Of a stretch of 64,000 bases of DNA, positions 34,718 to 45,251 are shown piece after piece (position 1 is the stretch's first letter; each line of letters opens with the position of its first letter). The position numbers and the translations under genes are program-made. The notes beneath the pieces were generated by a model. It was given only the letters and a program-made list of their open reading frames with translations. It searched no databases and had not been told where the DNA came from. The stretch is from Xiphydria camelus (Eukaryota; Arthropoda; Insecta; Hymenoptera; Xiphydriidae): positions 20,751,934 through 20,815,933 of the forward strand of contig OY783197.1 in assembly GCA_963678675.1 (NCBI GenBank), written 5' to 3'.

Positions 34718-37700
34718 ATCGTGAATTTTAGATAGAATCCTGGAATATACAATTCAATCCCTTCTATCGATACCTTTTATCGAATATTCTCTAACCGTCC
34801 ATCGCCACCCTTACGATTAGTAGCAAAATCAATAGGTAGTAGAAAAGTTACATGGCAGCCCATAATTCATCCCCTCATACCGAACAAGTACCAGCGTACG
34901 ATATGCCGATAGTTTTTGGCAGCCCCGAATACGCAACTCGTGTGATGAATAATAACAAAGTCGAATTAAAATTCAAACACCCCAATTGGAGGACCCGAGG
35001 ACCATAGTTATACATAAATCTAGCTTAATCTGATCTGCCCGACATAGCGTGGAGTCTGCAACGCGTCTTTCGCCCGACCCCCTAGTTCTCGTCATCGCGA
35101 AACGATTAACCCGTCCGACGCGAGAGCAAGCGGGGAGAGCGGCATTCGCGGCAACGGGGCAGTTTACAGGGGTGGCAGGTAAATTCCCCGCCGCCGATAG
35201 TCCGTCGTTAAACAGAGCCATCATACGAGCATGGGTTGTGATGCAGTCTCTCCCCGGTCTAGACGCACCCCACACCGACGCGCAGACATTGCTACCAACA
35301 CACTTCACGATTTACTGCCCTTCCGTTAATGTCGCTCCGCGTACCCTCGAATATACGCAGACAGGTACTCCCTCGCAGTTCCGCTCACACGAACGGCGCG
35401 GACCATAAACCCACACCAGCTTGAAGTTCACGTACGTGGGTGCATCATCCCTCCCCCTCTCGCGCTTCACTCTCTTCCGCGGTATATCCCCCGACCCCCT
35501 CTCCTCCAACGCCCATCCTCTCTTGCTTGGATAGGGGTTAAACTAAGGGTATAATGAAAAGCAGATTAAAAACTTTTAGCGTGGGACGCGTAAGAGTAAT
35601 AGGAGTGGACTGGGCGAAGAAGCATGGCTTTTCTCTCGCGAAAGCTTTTTCATTTGGTCTCATCTTGAAAGATGAAGGAGAAAATCACCGGCCTTTGTTG
35701 CAGCCGCGCGAAGTTACGTCGTTTACCGTACCGCTCCATAAGGGTAGAGCCCTTGACTCTCATAAGCTGCTCGGATGGGGTGAACGAATCTGGTCAACGG
35801 GGACCTGACATTAATAAGTTTTCGATGGTTCATTTATTGTTCAAAAAAGTACCTACTTGAATGACCCATATCTTCATATACAAAGTTAGATTCGTTACAA
35901 TGAATTCATTATCTTATCATCATAATCAGCTGTATACCTCTGTGGATGTCTCGTGATATTATATCATTTGCATTTTTTTAAGTCTCGCGTAAACTTTATT
36001 AAAACTGTATACGTATCGCCTATTTTACCGTAAAATATCCGCGATACCTACAGTCTCCTACATCAGATATTGAAATTCAAATGAAGCTGTAGCTTCTTGC
36101 CGTTCGCTCTTGATATGCGAAATACCATGAGTACGTACCGCATATCATAGGCATTCCCCACCTTATGAAACAGTAAAATCGTCGAAGAACGTATTTGCTG
36201 AAATTTCTTACACGGCTTTCTTCATTCCTCGACGATACTTTGTATTCTCGATCTCGCAGCTATTATACCCCCTCGATATTGGACTTCATCGCGGGCGAAT
36301 CTGTCCGTATAATGTATCTTCTGTTTTCGAGACTCGGCGTACAGTCCCCCATCCTCGGCCCCGTCTCTCTTTCTTCCTTCCGCCCCCGTACCATTTCCCG
36401 GCCACTGCACACGACACTCGCAAACATTGTAAAGCAAAGTACTCCCCTTTTCGCTATCCTTCTTTGCTTGTACATCTCTGCTTCACTTCCGCCTCCCCAT
36501 CCTCCTTTCAAGTTTTCTTCAAATCTCCGCCAGTCTTTAGAAGATGCGTCATTTTCCTTCGACGTATTATTTACAACCGTCTGGTATAAGAATTTAATCG
36601 AGTTTTAATAATTACTGGATTAAAATTCATTCCTACATAAACACACGAAATCACAGTATTCAGCGGTCAGGGAATTCTGAAAAATCTGGAATTGTCAGGG
36701 AAAAATGAGGGAAAATAAAGAATTTTCTGGAATTTTTCGAGAATACTCAAATCTCAGAAATAGCTTGACTTCTCTAGTCTGTTAAAAGTTTTAAGAATAT
36801 AAATTCGATGGTCCATTTTTTAAAGAATATATTATATAAATAAAAATCTAAAAAGAGTCTCCCATGTGTGTTTATGTGTAGGTATTTAAGTTCTTTCTTA
36901 CTCTGAAAAAGCCATTCAATGATAATATTATATGATTTGACAAAATTAAATTATTTTAATGTTTATTTCTCAGTAGACATAATCTGTTCCCTTGAATTAG
37001 TTAATTTGTTCATTCGATGAAAAATGATTGATACATAACACTTTATACTAGATTTATACCATAGCTAGCGATCAGGGAGATTTGGCTATTTCAGACTGGA
37101 AAACCTGAAAAAGTCAGAGAATTTCTTTTTCACAATTCGCTAGACACCGTTCGAGTGTTATAAAATTTGAGTAACTTTATCAATTGCACCGAATGTACCT
37201 AAAGTACAACTTCGCCCTGCATACATGTTATTGTTCTTCTCGCATCAAGAAGCAATTCATCATTAATCCTGCACCAAGAACGAAAAAACATCCCCAGCAA
37301 CCCCGCCAAAACCTATGAAAAGCAACGGACCCGAACCAAGCCCGCGCCAGCGATAAGATCGCGACGCGAGTCTCCACCAGCGATGAAATCCACCCCGTCG
37401 TCGGCGCGGATGTCTCCGCGCCACGTACCGACTCGACATCATCCCCGGGACTGGATTCCCTCCCAACACACGCGCAAGAGGAAGGACCTTACGGGAGGAG
37501 GACGCATCGCGGCAGCGAGTGCAGAGCACGCAGACACCCCCGGAATTACGACCTTCACTTACGTTTGGATACGTCGCTCGAGTGAACGAGCCAGCGTCGG
37601 CGGACGACCAGGGTTTATAGGGTTGCAGGTATACCGGGGGGGGATACGACGAGGACGCGCACACCAGCGTGGTTTTACTGTTTCGGAAGTCTAGCCGCCC

Positions 37701-38107
37701 CCGGCTATCCGCCGTTCCCTCATCCTCCGCCTCCCGCTCTACCCCCTTCGTCCCCCGCTTATACGACCTTCCACCCCTCGGCCAGACTAGCACACACCGA
37801 ACTCTCGTAAACCTGCACCCTGCTCTCGCACCGTTCCACCCACCGTCCCCCGCGCCCACCCCCGTCGTCCTTCTCCGCCCGGATCCCTCGAATGCACCAG
37901 CTCTTTCTCATCGTCCGTCTGACACGCACGCCATCGCTACTACTGGGTGTAGATATGGGTACCTATCTACGGGACGTGGTTATAACATAGGCACGTGCTT
38001 TTAGGTATATGTATGAATATAGGATAAATATTCAAATATAATAGGCGAGCCTAGGTATAGAGTGTGTAGTCAAAGGTACATGAGATCTATAGGTGTGTGT
38101 ATCGAAA
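34718..38107. other. Mixed stretch without a recognised gene
   Basis: GC-rich blocks at 35040-35520 and 37260-37960, AT-rich between. Near 36667-36760 and 37070-37130 the phrases GTCAGGGAATT, CTGGAATTGTCAGGGAAAA and CCTGAAAAAGTCAGAGAATTT resemble a dispersed CAGGGAATTT-type repeat, too short to delimit. Frames 35049-35408 and 37263-37859 have no motif. Confidence 0.4.
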
Positions 38108-39010
38108 GCTTGCCAAGCTCCGGCAAGCGTCCACGAGCCCCAAGAAACTACAAATGCTAGGCTCGCATTTGGAAGTCATTTACATGCTTGTGAATGCGTC
38201 AGTGTGCTCCGAACAGACAAGCATGGCGGACGCGGACACCGAACTTCTTGCGGCTATTGCGTTTGGTTTATCATTCTTTTATTTACAATTCAAGCAGAGT
38301 AAAACAAGAAAAGCCCGGCGAAGAAGGTGGTGGATGATAAAAATTCATAGAAATCGTACCAGGTAACTATTAAATCATTTCGTTATATTTAATGTGTTCA
38401 GGTTACCCTTAACTACTCCCACAATATTTATAGTACATTATGCTATATTTTGTTACAGACAATTTATGGAAAATAAATTTAATGAACTTTTATATGAACC
38501 ATCTGGAGAGTTCGATAACTTCTGCCGTATGAGCCATGCTGATTTTGAAGTTTTGCTGAACAAAATATCACCAATGATTTCCAAGCAAGATACAGACTTC
38601 AGAGAAACTATAGCAACTAAATATCGTCTTGCGATAACACTACGATTTTTAGTATCTGGTGACTCTTACAGGAGTCTACACTATTTGTTTAAAGTATCCG
38701 TCCCAAGCATATCAAAAATTATTTATGAAGATTTCCGAGCCCTTAATGAAGTTCTGAAGGATGATGTTAAGGTAAGGTTGTGAAATAAAACAGTCATTTT
38801 CTTTCATTTCAGTTTAATAAGAATCATATCAAATTTGTTCCATATAATATTAAGTTTGATAATATTTATTACTTAAATTATTAACTCAATATTTAAATTT
38901 AAGTATTGTGAATCAAAATTTCCGAACACTTTCAAAACGGCCGTGTTCATAATGTTGGGCTCCGACGATGACGCGGGCTGGATTATTTGATCCGATACGA
39001 TAATGGGATA

Positions 39011-42000
39011 CTAGGGTTTAGTTGATGGAGCTAGTGGATCTTCACTTTCTATGTTTGGGATGGGCTCGGAATAAGAGGTTTCTGTGCATGGAGAGGGAGA
39101 ACAGTTTAGCGTTGATGAAGGTAGGGGTTCAGTATTTGGGCTAGGCTCAGAATAAGTGGTTTTATTAAATGAAGGGCGATTTGACGTAAGAATACTAGCT
39201 ACTGATGGGGATCTAGAATAATGTTGGGGATATGGTGTATGACGCATAGATGACTTTTGATTGATTCTTTCTATAAATAACCCATCTATTTGGTACATCA
39301 TAATTTTCCGTTCATCTTTTGACAGTTCGCGCAGTTTTGTAGCCAACAGCTTAGAATATAAATCGCAATCATCGTCTTCTTGAACACGCTTACTTTCACT
39401 TTGCTTTTTACCTAAAACATTTGTAAGTTTTTCAAATGCTGCGGCCATTTTCTGTTCAGCCACTTTAGGAGAATGACGAGTACGAGATCGAAATCTCGGA
39501 GTAAACGTCGATGGTACGGTGGATGTATTATCGTCTGTTTGCGAAGAATCATTTGCTGCCTCTTCCGTTTCTTCAGGCTCTGCATTTTGTTGTAATTGCT
39601 GAAAAAAACAGGAATGATTAAAAGTTACTCTTACAGTTTATTTATTTTGTTACATATAGCTACCTCAGAATTATAAGGTTCTATGTTCTATAGAAGTTCT
39701 ATGTAACATAGAACCTTGTAATTCTGAGGCAGCAATATGCCCGCGACAACAGAAGGATGGTTGACTATAGAAGGAGGATTTAGGAACAAATTTCCACACT
39801 ATGTAGATTCACTGGACGGCAAGCATGTACTTATAGAAAGCCCATCTCATAGTGGAACAGAGTATTTCAATTACAAGAGAACTTTAAAGTAGTATGGTCA
39901 CTCTCCAAAGTGATCGTTGAGTGTCAGTAAAAAAAGTCATCAGAAAACAATGATTTATAATTGAAAATTCTCTTTGTGAATTATAAAATTTATGACCATA
40001 AGAATTAGTTGATTATTTTGATTATTTTTCACTTATTATTCAAATAATGTGCCTCCTTTGACTAGCGTCTTTTTATGTGTGGCAACGCATATTATCAATG
40101 GGCTCGTGGCCCAGTAGAGAAAACCACGATACACTCAAACGTTTGAGTGTGTCGTAGGGAAAACGAGATCTGAAATGCACGCTTGAACCCACTCCATTGA
40201 CGCGACGCTGCCGCATCTACTCGACGCGCTATTTCCGAACACCGAGAAGCAGAAATTAGTTATAACTAAAGTATCAAACGGTCAATAATTTTCATCAATT
40301 GGTGTAAATTTTTGTTTTTTTCCCCCGTTTTTTGGTATATTTTTTATATTTTAATCTTGGATTTTACATACAAACCCAAAGAGAAATGTGTCTTGCCCAT
40401 AAGACTCTGGGTTATTTTCTACTCGGTAATTAATTTTTATCAGACATACTAAACGCGGTCAATCTACCCCAAATTGCACCAGGAGGTTTCTATTGATATT
40501 AGCTTGCATATATAATTATTTCATATTTAAATCTTGGAAATCGATTCATGACCATACTACTTTAAGCATCGTTCTTTTGGTATTAGTGGACAGCCAATAT
40601 AAATTTATATTTGCAGACATAGGAAGTCAGGGAAGAATTAGTGACGATGGTGTTTTTAACAAGTCATTATTATGGCAAAGAATGTGCACAAACGAGATTA
40701 ATTTTCCTCCGCCATGTCCACTTCCAGGATCGGAGATTAATGTGCCATACATATTTTTAGCTGATGGTGCTTTTGCACTGAGTACGCACGTAATGAAGCC
40801 CTACCCTGGAAACCATGACGTAGATTCACGAAAAAGGGTATTTAATCAAACCTTATCCAGATCCCGGGTTGTAGTAGAAAATAGGTACGTTTAGAATTTT
40901 AACCTCAGTTTTTAGAATTTTTCGACGCCCTATTGCTTTAAAACCACAAATTGTGTCGGAAATTACGATGACTTGTGTATTACGACATAACTGTTTGAGC
41001 ACGAGTAAAACTTCTTCAAATAGATATATAGTCAACTCTCGTTATAAGACCGGTGCTGGGGCTGTAGGAGAAGCGCATTCTGAGAAATGGCCTTCTCCCA
41101 CTCCTTGCGTCACTCCCCTCAAGCGGTTTCTTACTTTCGTTTAGAAGGACCCCAGGACCAAAGTAGTCCGCATTGAGAGCGGCCTTATAACGAAAGTTGA
41201 CTGTAATCCTCCGGGATCGTTTTATGTGCCTATATATGATAGTAATGGCAATCTGACCACACCTGGTTCATGGCGGAGATATAACAACGAGAACAATGCA
41301 ATGCAAGATTTGCCATCTATACCACGAAGATCTCCTTTGAATGCCAGACAAATCAGGGAAGAATTTACTTCATGTTTTTATAGAAGTGTGTATAAGGAAT
41401 TGTGTAAGACCATTAAAATTGAAAATAAATAAATCATAGTTAAGCTTAATTTTACTTACCGTTTCTGTAAGTAAAAAGTGTATACCATCGTTACAGGTAT
41501 ACACTGGCAATAGAAATGTTTCCATGGGTTTGTATGCGAACCAAACCGGTTTGTATATATCTCCGGCACCTGAAACAAAGCACACATAATTAAAACCAAT
41601 GCCTCTCCTCTCACTTTCATGTTACACCTGATAAGTAATTTCGAAATCACAGATAAATACCCAATTTTATTTATTTGTACAGGATGGTAATAAAGTCTAG
41701 AAACCTCGAAATACATCGAAAAAAAACAATATTAGAAAAAATGAAATTGATGGTCGTAACTTATTTTTGGGCCACCCTGTATACATGAATGTAGGATCGC
41801 AGAAAAGGACGAAGTGTACGAGTGTGCGAGTCGGAACGAGTGAGGGCGAGAATGACGGTTTCGAGTCTTTTGTGACTAGGGAAAGCGGCGTAGCGAGGCG
41901 GCGGATGGTCGGGCCCAAGGCCTTGGAGCTAGGGTTGCTCGAGTCCGAGGACGGTTAGCGTGGGTGCGAAAAGTCGGGTGAAAGCGTGGAAATGAATGAA

Positions 42001-42911
42001 TAAGCGAAGAGAAAGTGCGTAAGAAGAGAAAGTGCGAATGAGAAGAGGAGAGCAATAGCGAATCTACCTGAAGTACGAAGGGCTAGCAGAGTTAAGGCCA
42101 TCACACACAAAATTCCGTAAGGCCGTAAGACGTAAGCGTAAGCGAATAGACCAATCAGGATCAAGTATTCCGTTGTCCATAACCCCACCACAACGGAATA
42201 CTTGATCCTGATTGGTCTATTCGCTTACGCTTACGTCTTACGGCCTTACGGAATTTTGTGTGTGATGACTTTTAGTTCTAAGCGAAGCGCGGAGCCGTAG
42301 AGTCGAAAGATCACATTTCAAAATAATCCGACTGCTAGATCCCTCCTACATGAATCTGCCATAAAAAAAACTGCAGTCAAATTAAAAATCGACGTGTTTC
42401 TGCGTTTCTTTCAAATGTTGGTTTTCCGGTATATTTCGAGATTTGCAGACTTTATTGTCACACTGTATAGACATACCCCCTTACTTAAAATCGGTAGTTA
42501 ACTTTAACCAATTCGTAAACTATAATAAGAATGTATCTAACTACTACTGCTAAACAGATGTTAAGACCCTTTCTGAATAAGGGGCAAGTAGTTAGTTCTG
42601 TTATTAATATACTGCTAGGTGGGTAGGTTACTGTTCTTATTAATATGGTAAATAAAAGTAATACACATACCTGCCCCGGAACGGAGAGACTGCTGTTTTT
42701 TCTTTAAATGTTTGCGGAAAGTCGTCATCAGTATTTCTTTTTTAGCTTTTAATGTTTTAACTGGCTTTTGCATTAATTCAGCAAGACGAATCCAGGCATC
42801 TGCCACTTTCTTTTTATCTTTATGGTTTACATCCTTAGGATTCCAGATACAAGGTTCATTTTGGTAATATTCCAGAAAGGATAGAGTTTCCTCGTTCGAC
42901 CAGCCACTCAT
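39011..42911 (-). CDS. MADF-domain partner protein of the Harbinger element, 3 exons
   Basis: MADF (Myb/SANT-like in Adf1) proteins encoded by PIF/Harbinger elements are accessory DNA-binding proteins thought to help the transposase reach DNA and the nucleus. The model is exon 1 42911-42671, exon 2 41569-41460 and exon 3 39598-39011. All four splice ends are GT/AG, the phases agree (1, then 0), and the product is 312 residues. Residues 1-80 hold the MADF domain: W near residue 4, FLEYY, C-IWNP, a lysine-rich helix and AW near residue 40, then FRKHLKK. Exon 2 adds the VWFAY segment normal for this family. Exon 3 has an acidic, serine/threonine-rich linker and, around residues 185-220, a helix resembling a BESS-type interaction motif (LYSKLLATKLREL). 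An AATAAA lies about 140 bases past the stop. The start is the first ATG, about 210 bases inside the right end. I see no frameshift, in contrast to the transposase. Expression is not shown by the sequence. Confidence 0.82.
39659..39733. repeat. 29-bp inverted repeat at the transposase exon 3 acceptor
   Basis: The arms 39659-39687 and 39705-39733 are complementary except for two positions (outer bases GCTACCTCAGAATT, inner bases AGGTTCTATGTT), with a 17-base loop. The right arm contains the likely AG acceptor of transposase exon 3. It may be a tiny foldback insertion that also disturbed splicing. Confidence 0.7.
39888..40561. mobile_element. 674-bp non-autonomous element with TTAA duplication
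   Basis: Both ends carry AGTAGTATGGTCA as inverted repeats (13 bp), and TTAA flanks it at 39884-39887 and 40562-40565. It splits the transposase codons for Leu and Ser in the segment TL-SIVLL. Deleting the element and one TTAA restores the family's expected reading exactly, which fixes both boundaries. TTAA is the piggyBac target, although the ends do not start with CCC as in classical piggyBac elements. No coding frame of its own is seen. Confidence 0.85.
40886..40889 (+). other. Four-base insertion causing a transposase frameshift
   Basis: After the codons for VVVENR the frame shifts. Skipping TACG at 40886-40889 gives F, one altered residue, then ILTSVFRIFRRP, which is the conserved HARBI1-family continuation. 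Reading a 31-base intron here would also keep phase, but that is far below usual intron sizes and would delete conserved residues. Confidence 0.65.
41028..41204. mobile_element. 177-bp Tc1/mariner-type MITE with TA duplication
   Basis: The ends (Y)AGTCAACTYTCGTTATAAG are inverted over about 24 bp, with TA at 41026-41027 and 41205-41206. It lies within the transposase segment SSNRY-NPPGSF. Removing it with one TA restores the frame exactly. Non-coding. Confidence 0.85.
41680..41779. mobile_element. 100-bp mariner-like MITE
   Basis: The left end CAGGATGGTAATAA and the right end TTGGGCCACCCTG are inverted with some mismatch, flanked by TA at 41678-41679 and 41780-41781. CAGGGTGG-type ends with TA duplications are usual for mariner-derived MITEs. 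It lies in intron 1 of the MADF gene. Confidence 0.65.
42099..42267. repeat. Perfect 78-bp palindrome with 13-base spacer
   Basis: The arm 42099-42176 is the exact complement of 42190-42267, leaving a 13-base spacer (42177-42189). Outer sequence is CATCACACACAAAATTCCG, inner sequence ends TATTCCGTTGT. It lies in intron 1 of the MADF gene. With no mismatch in 78 bp it is very young, kept by gene conversion, or an assembly product. It is plausibly a minimal foldback transposon. No target duplication is certain. Confidence 0.92.
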
Positions 42912-43153
42912 TTTGCGATCGAAAAAATGCGCAGAGTAAACGTTCGTCCGTCCGTCGCGAGATCGCAAGCGATACTAAACGCCTACCAACTTGTGAATGC
43001 GTCGCAAGTGCTTCTCGCAAGCGCCCTTTGATCTGTGTTGAAAAACCGACACTCAACCGAAACGGCGACAAACTTCTCCAAGGTCACGCAAGCGGCCGCG
43101 AGCCAACTGTTCACACGCTTGCGCTTGTGGATGCTTGCCGAGGCTTGGCAACC

Positions 43154-44313
43154 ATGTAAAGCCGGCAACGGTGTGGAGCGAGAAAGACAATTCCCCGTTG
43201 GGGATGGCACGGCCAACCCGCTTGTCGGGGGGGATTTCTTACTTCGTCGAACGCTTCTGGGGTTCCATCTCTTGGCGCGGTGAGACACTAATTCTATCTC
43301 GGTGAAGTTTCGGGAGGGTTGCTCGGGGGGTGGAGGATTATGTACCTAGGTTTATATTTACGCGGGAAATCTGTATGCATGTATTATACGGGAGGATGTA
43401 AATCCCACTTAGAATTTTTGTCAATTTCTTTGGATAATTTGAAGGAAGCAAGTATGATGAAATAATGGAATTCGCGCGTTGATTTTTGCGGGGGTGGCGG
43501 GTAAGTGAGGTTAAAAAATGGAGGAATGCGGATGATTTTAATGCGTCTATAACGGTAAATATGATTGTGGATGTTTAACCTACTGCGAGTCTTAAAGCAC
43601 TACTAGATGAAACAGTAAAATTTGCTGTTCTTTTTTCCATATATTTTCGAACTCGAGAAAAGATTTGTCTCCCTTTTTTAGTGTTTCGAATGGAAAAAAA
43701 AGATATTTCCCGAACCCCCCGCCGAACGAATCCCTGTCGGATTTTCCCGACGGCGCACATGCGGGGGCGATTAATTTCAAAATGCTCCCCGCTCGTTCGC
43801 TACGCGCCATTTTCGCGAGCGACCGCGCGCACACGTGTAACGAGCGAGCGATACGAGCGGAATTCAGCGCTCGCCGCCGCACGAACGCAACGTTTATGGA
43901 GATTTTAGGTGGGTTTTCATGAAATTAATACAGAGTTTAGTTTTGCGACTATAAACCGGATCCAGACGGCAGTAAAGCGCGGGTGAAATGGCGACAGACA
44001 GTGCCGCGTCTCGCCGCGAGCCATTAATGGGTCACGAGACGTTACCGACTGCCATAAATTGATAAGATAACCGCGCACCGCCAGCGCGGGGCACTTCGGT
44101 GCAGTTGCGCGCGAACGCCGCCGTCTCGCGCGCGATTTGCCTCCGCGCGCGCGACTCTACTCGGACTCTCGACTGAGTTATAGCGCTTGTTTACCGTAAA
44201 AATACTGCAGCGCACACACTCGGCATCCGTAAACCATTGGAGACGCGTCCCCGGTCCGTACACGTGGCGCGCCCTTCTTACGCCCCTCCATTTCACCCTT
44301 CGATAAGCTACAG
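43154..44313. other. Non-coding stretch right of the Harbinger element
   Basis: GC-moderate to GC-rich (43700-44300) with overlapping short frames without motif. Nothing is recognised. Confidence 0.35.
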
Positions 44314-44468
44314 AGCTTAAGGGGATGATGGTAAGGCTCGTACAACGTGCCCTCATGCGGCCGAATTTTTGCTGAATGATATTTGCAAGAGTGATGATGT
44401 TTAAACTACAAAATAAGTGTTACTGACTAAAGCGCACCCCAAATTATACCAATAGCTTATAGGTAATT

Positions 44469-44717
44469 GAAGGGTACAGGAATAAAACAGGGAATATCAC
44501 AAAAACAAAATCTTGAGAAATTAAGCTTTCTAAGCTTGGAGATCTCTTGTTTTATGCCTGTATACCAATATTTTATTTGCATTTTCTGTGGACATCTATC
44601 GTTTCATTCCTGTAGCAGTTCTACCACCAAAAAGTACACATAAAATACTATAGATAGCGATGAAAACCCGATTTTCGACGAAAAGTGGATATTCCCTGTT
44701 TTATTCCTGTACCCTTC
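44469..44717. mobile_element. Element X, 249-bp MITE bounded by AATT
   Basis: The terminal inverted repeat GAAGGGTACAGGAATAAAAC continues to GGGAATATC on both arms with no mismatch seen. Because AATT is self-complementary it may be part of the repeat or a 4-bp target duplication. Confidence 0.75.
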
Positions 44718-44721
44718 AATT

Positions 44722-44832
44722 GTTAATGCTTTATTGAATAAGTACACAAATATGAAAGAATTGACCGGTTACAGCGGCAGTTGACCATCGCTGATATTCG
44801 TTCACGTTGCATTTCTTTAATAAAGCATTAAC
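44722..44832. mobile_element. Element Y, 111-bp MITE bounded by AATT
   Basis: Inverted ends GTTAATGCTTTATT and AATAAAGCATTAAC directly follow element X, with AATT on each side. Confidence 0.65.
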
Positions 44833-45093
44833 AATTATGAACCATTGTCTTCGGGTACGACTTGGGGTACGCTTTACCCAATAATACTTGATTTGTAGTT
44901 GAAATATCATTAATCTCGGAAATATCCCACAGCAAAAATTTGGCCGCATCAAGGTGCGTCATAGGAGCCTTAACATCCCCTTAAAACAGGAAAGAATCGA
45001 AGTTAGATAAAAACCGTGATAAGTACACTGCCGCTACCCCTTCGCCAGTGCATACCGCACTACTTCCAGTGTACGATGACGAGTAAACGGTAA

Positions 45094-45251
45094 ATACAAC
45101 CCGTTCCAGGGAATACACGCCAGCGTAGCGGGTTGCATATCGGTTGACGCCTCCGATCCGCTGCAGGGGCCATGCGCCTGTATCCGGCGCCAGGCGGATA
45201 ACCGATATGCAACCCGCTACGCTGGCGTGTATTCCCTGGAACGGGTTGTAT
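45094..45251. repeat. Perfect 52-bp inverted repeat with 54-base spacer
   Basis: The arm 45094-45145 exactly complements 45200-45251. The stem is GC-rich (ATACAACCCGTTCCAGGG outside, TTGCATATCGGTT inside) and the spacer is also partly self-complementary. It sits in a GC-rich block. It may be a young foldback element or a strong structured RNA source. Confidence 0.9.

Larger units (their letters stand above)
38223..41432 (+). pseudogene. HARBI1-like DDE transposase, interrupted
   Basis: The gene encodes the endonuclease of a PIF/Harbinger element. Exon 1 runs from the ATG at 38223 to 38362 (phase 2), exon 2 from 38459 to about 38771, and exon 3 starts close to 39739. The N-terminal part has the family's WW..H..NR and F.M....F..LL segments. 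The catalytic residues are visible: Asp in LDGKH (39815-39817), Asp in ISDDGVF (40643-40645) and Glu in VVVEN (40877-40879). The reading frame is broken three times. A 674-bp element lies at 39888-40561, four extra bases lie at 40886-40889 in the conserved segment after VVEN, and a 177-bp element lies at 41028-41204. Removing each element with one target duplication brings the family's sequence back into register. The C-terminal P-rich tail ends at TAA 41430-41432. The exon 2/3 join is unresolved: the good donor at 38772 is out of frame, while one at 38777 would fit. Non-functional as it stands. Confidence 0.85.
38108..43153. mobile_element. PIF/Harbinger-type DNA transposon, about 5.05 kb
   Basis: The left end 38108-38138 (GCTTGCCAAGCTCCGGCAAG...) and the right end 43123-43153 are inverted repeats matching at 26 of 31 bases by my count. 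Between them lie a HARBI1-like DDE transposase on the plus strand and a MADF-domain gene on the minus strand, which is the standard two-gene content of PIF/Harbinger elements. I do not see a convincing 3-bp target duplication, so the exact outer limits are uncertain by a few bases. At least four younger elements lie inside it: 39888-40561, 41028-41204, 41680-41779 and 42099-42267. Confidence 0.85.
44314..44986. mobile_element. Long diverged palindrome with two nested palindromic elements
   Basis: The outer arms 44314-44450 and 44845-44986 are inverted and clearly alignable (TTAAGGGGATG at both ends, then TAAGGCTC, ATGCGGCC, AATTTTTGCTG, CTACAAA, AAAGCG and ACCCCAA). Between them lie element X (44469-44717, ends GAAGGGTACAGGAATAAAAC, stem about 30 bp) and element Y (44722-44832, ends GTTAATGCTTTATT). 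X and Y are separated by AATT, and AATT also bounds X on the left and Y on the right. Non-coding throughout. Confidence 0.75.

Noticed and set aside
37263..37859. 198-codon open frame on the minus strand
   Set aside because: Compositional frame with tryptophan- and arginine-rich, motif-free translation.
40886..40916. A 31-base intron in the Harbinger transposase
   Set aside because: It keeps phase but is too short and would remove conserved residues that a 4-base frameshift restores.
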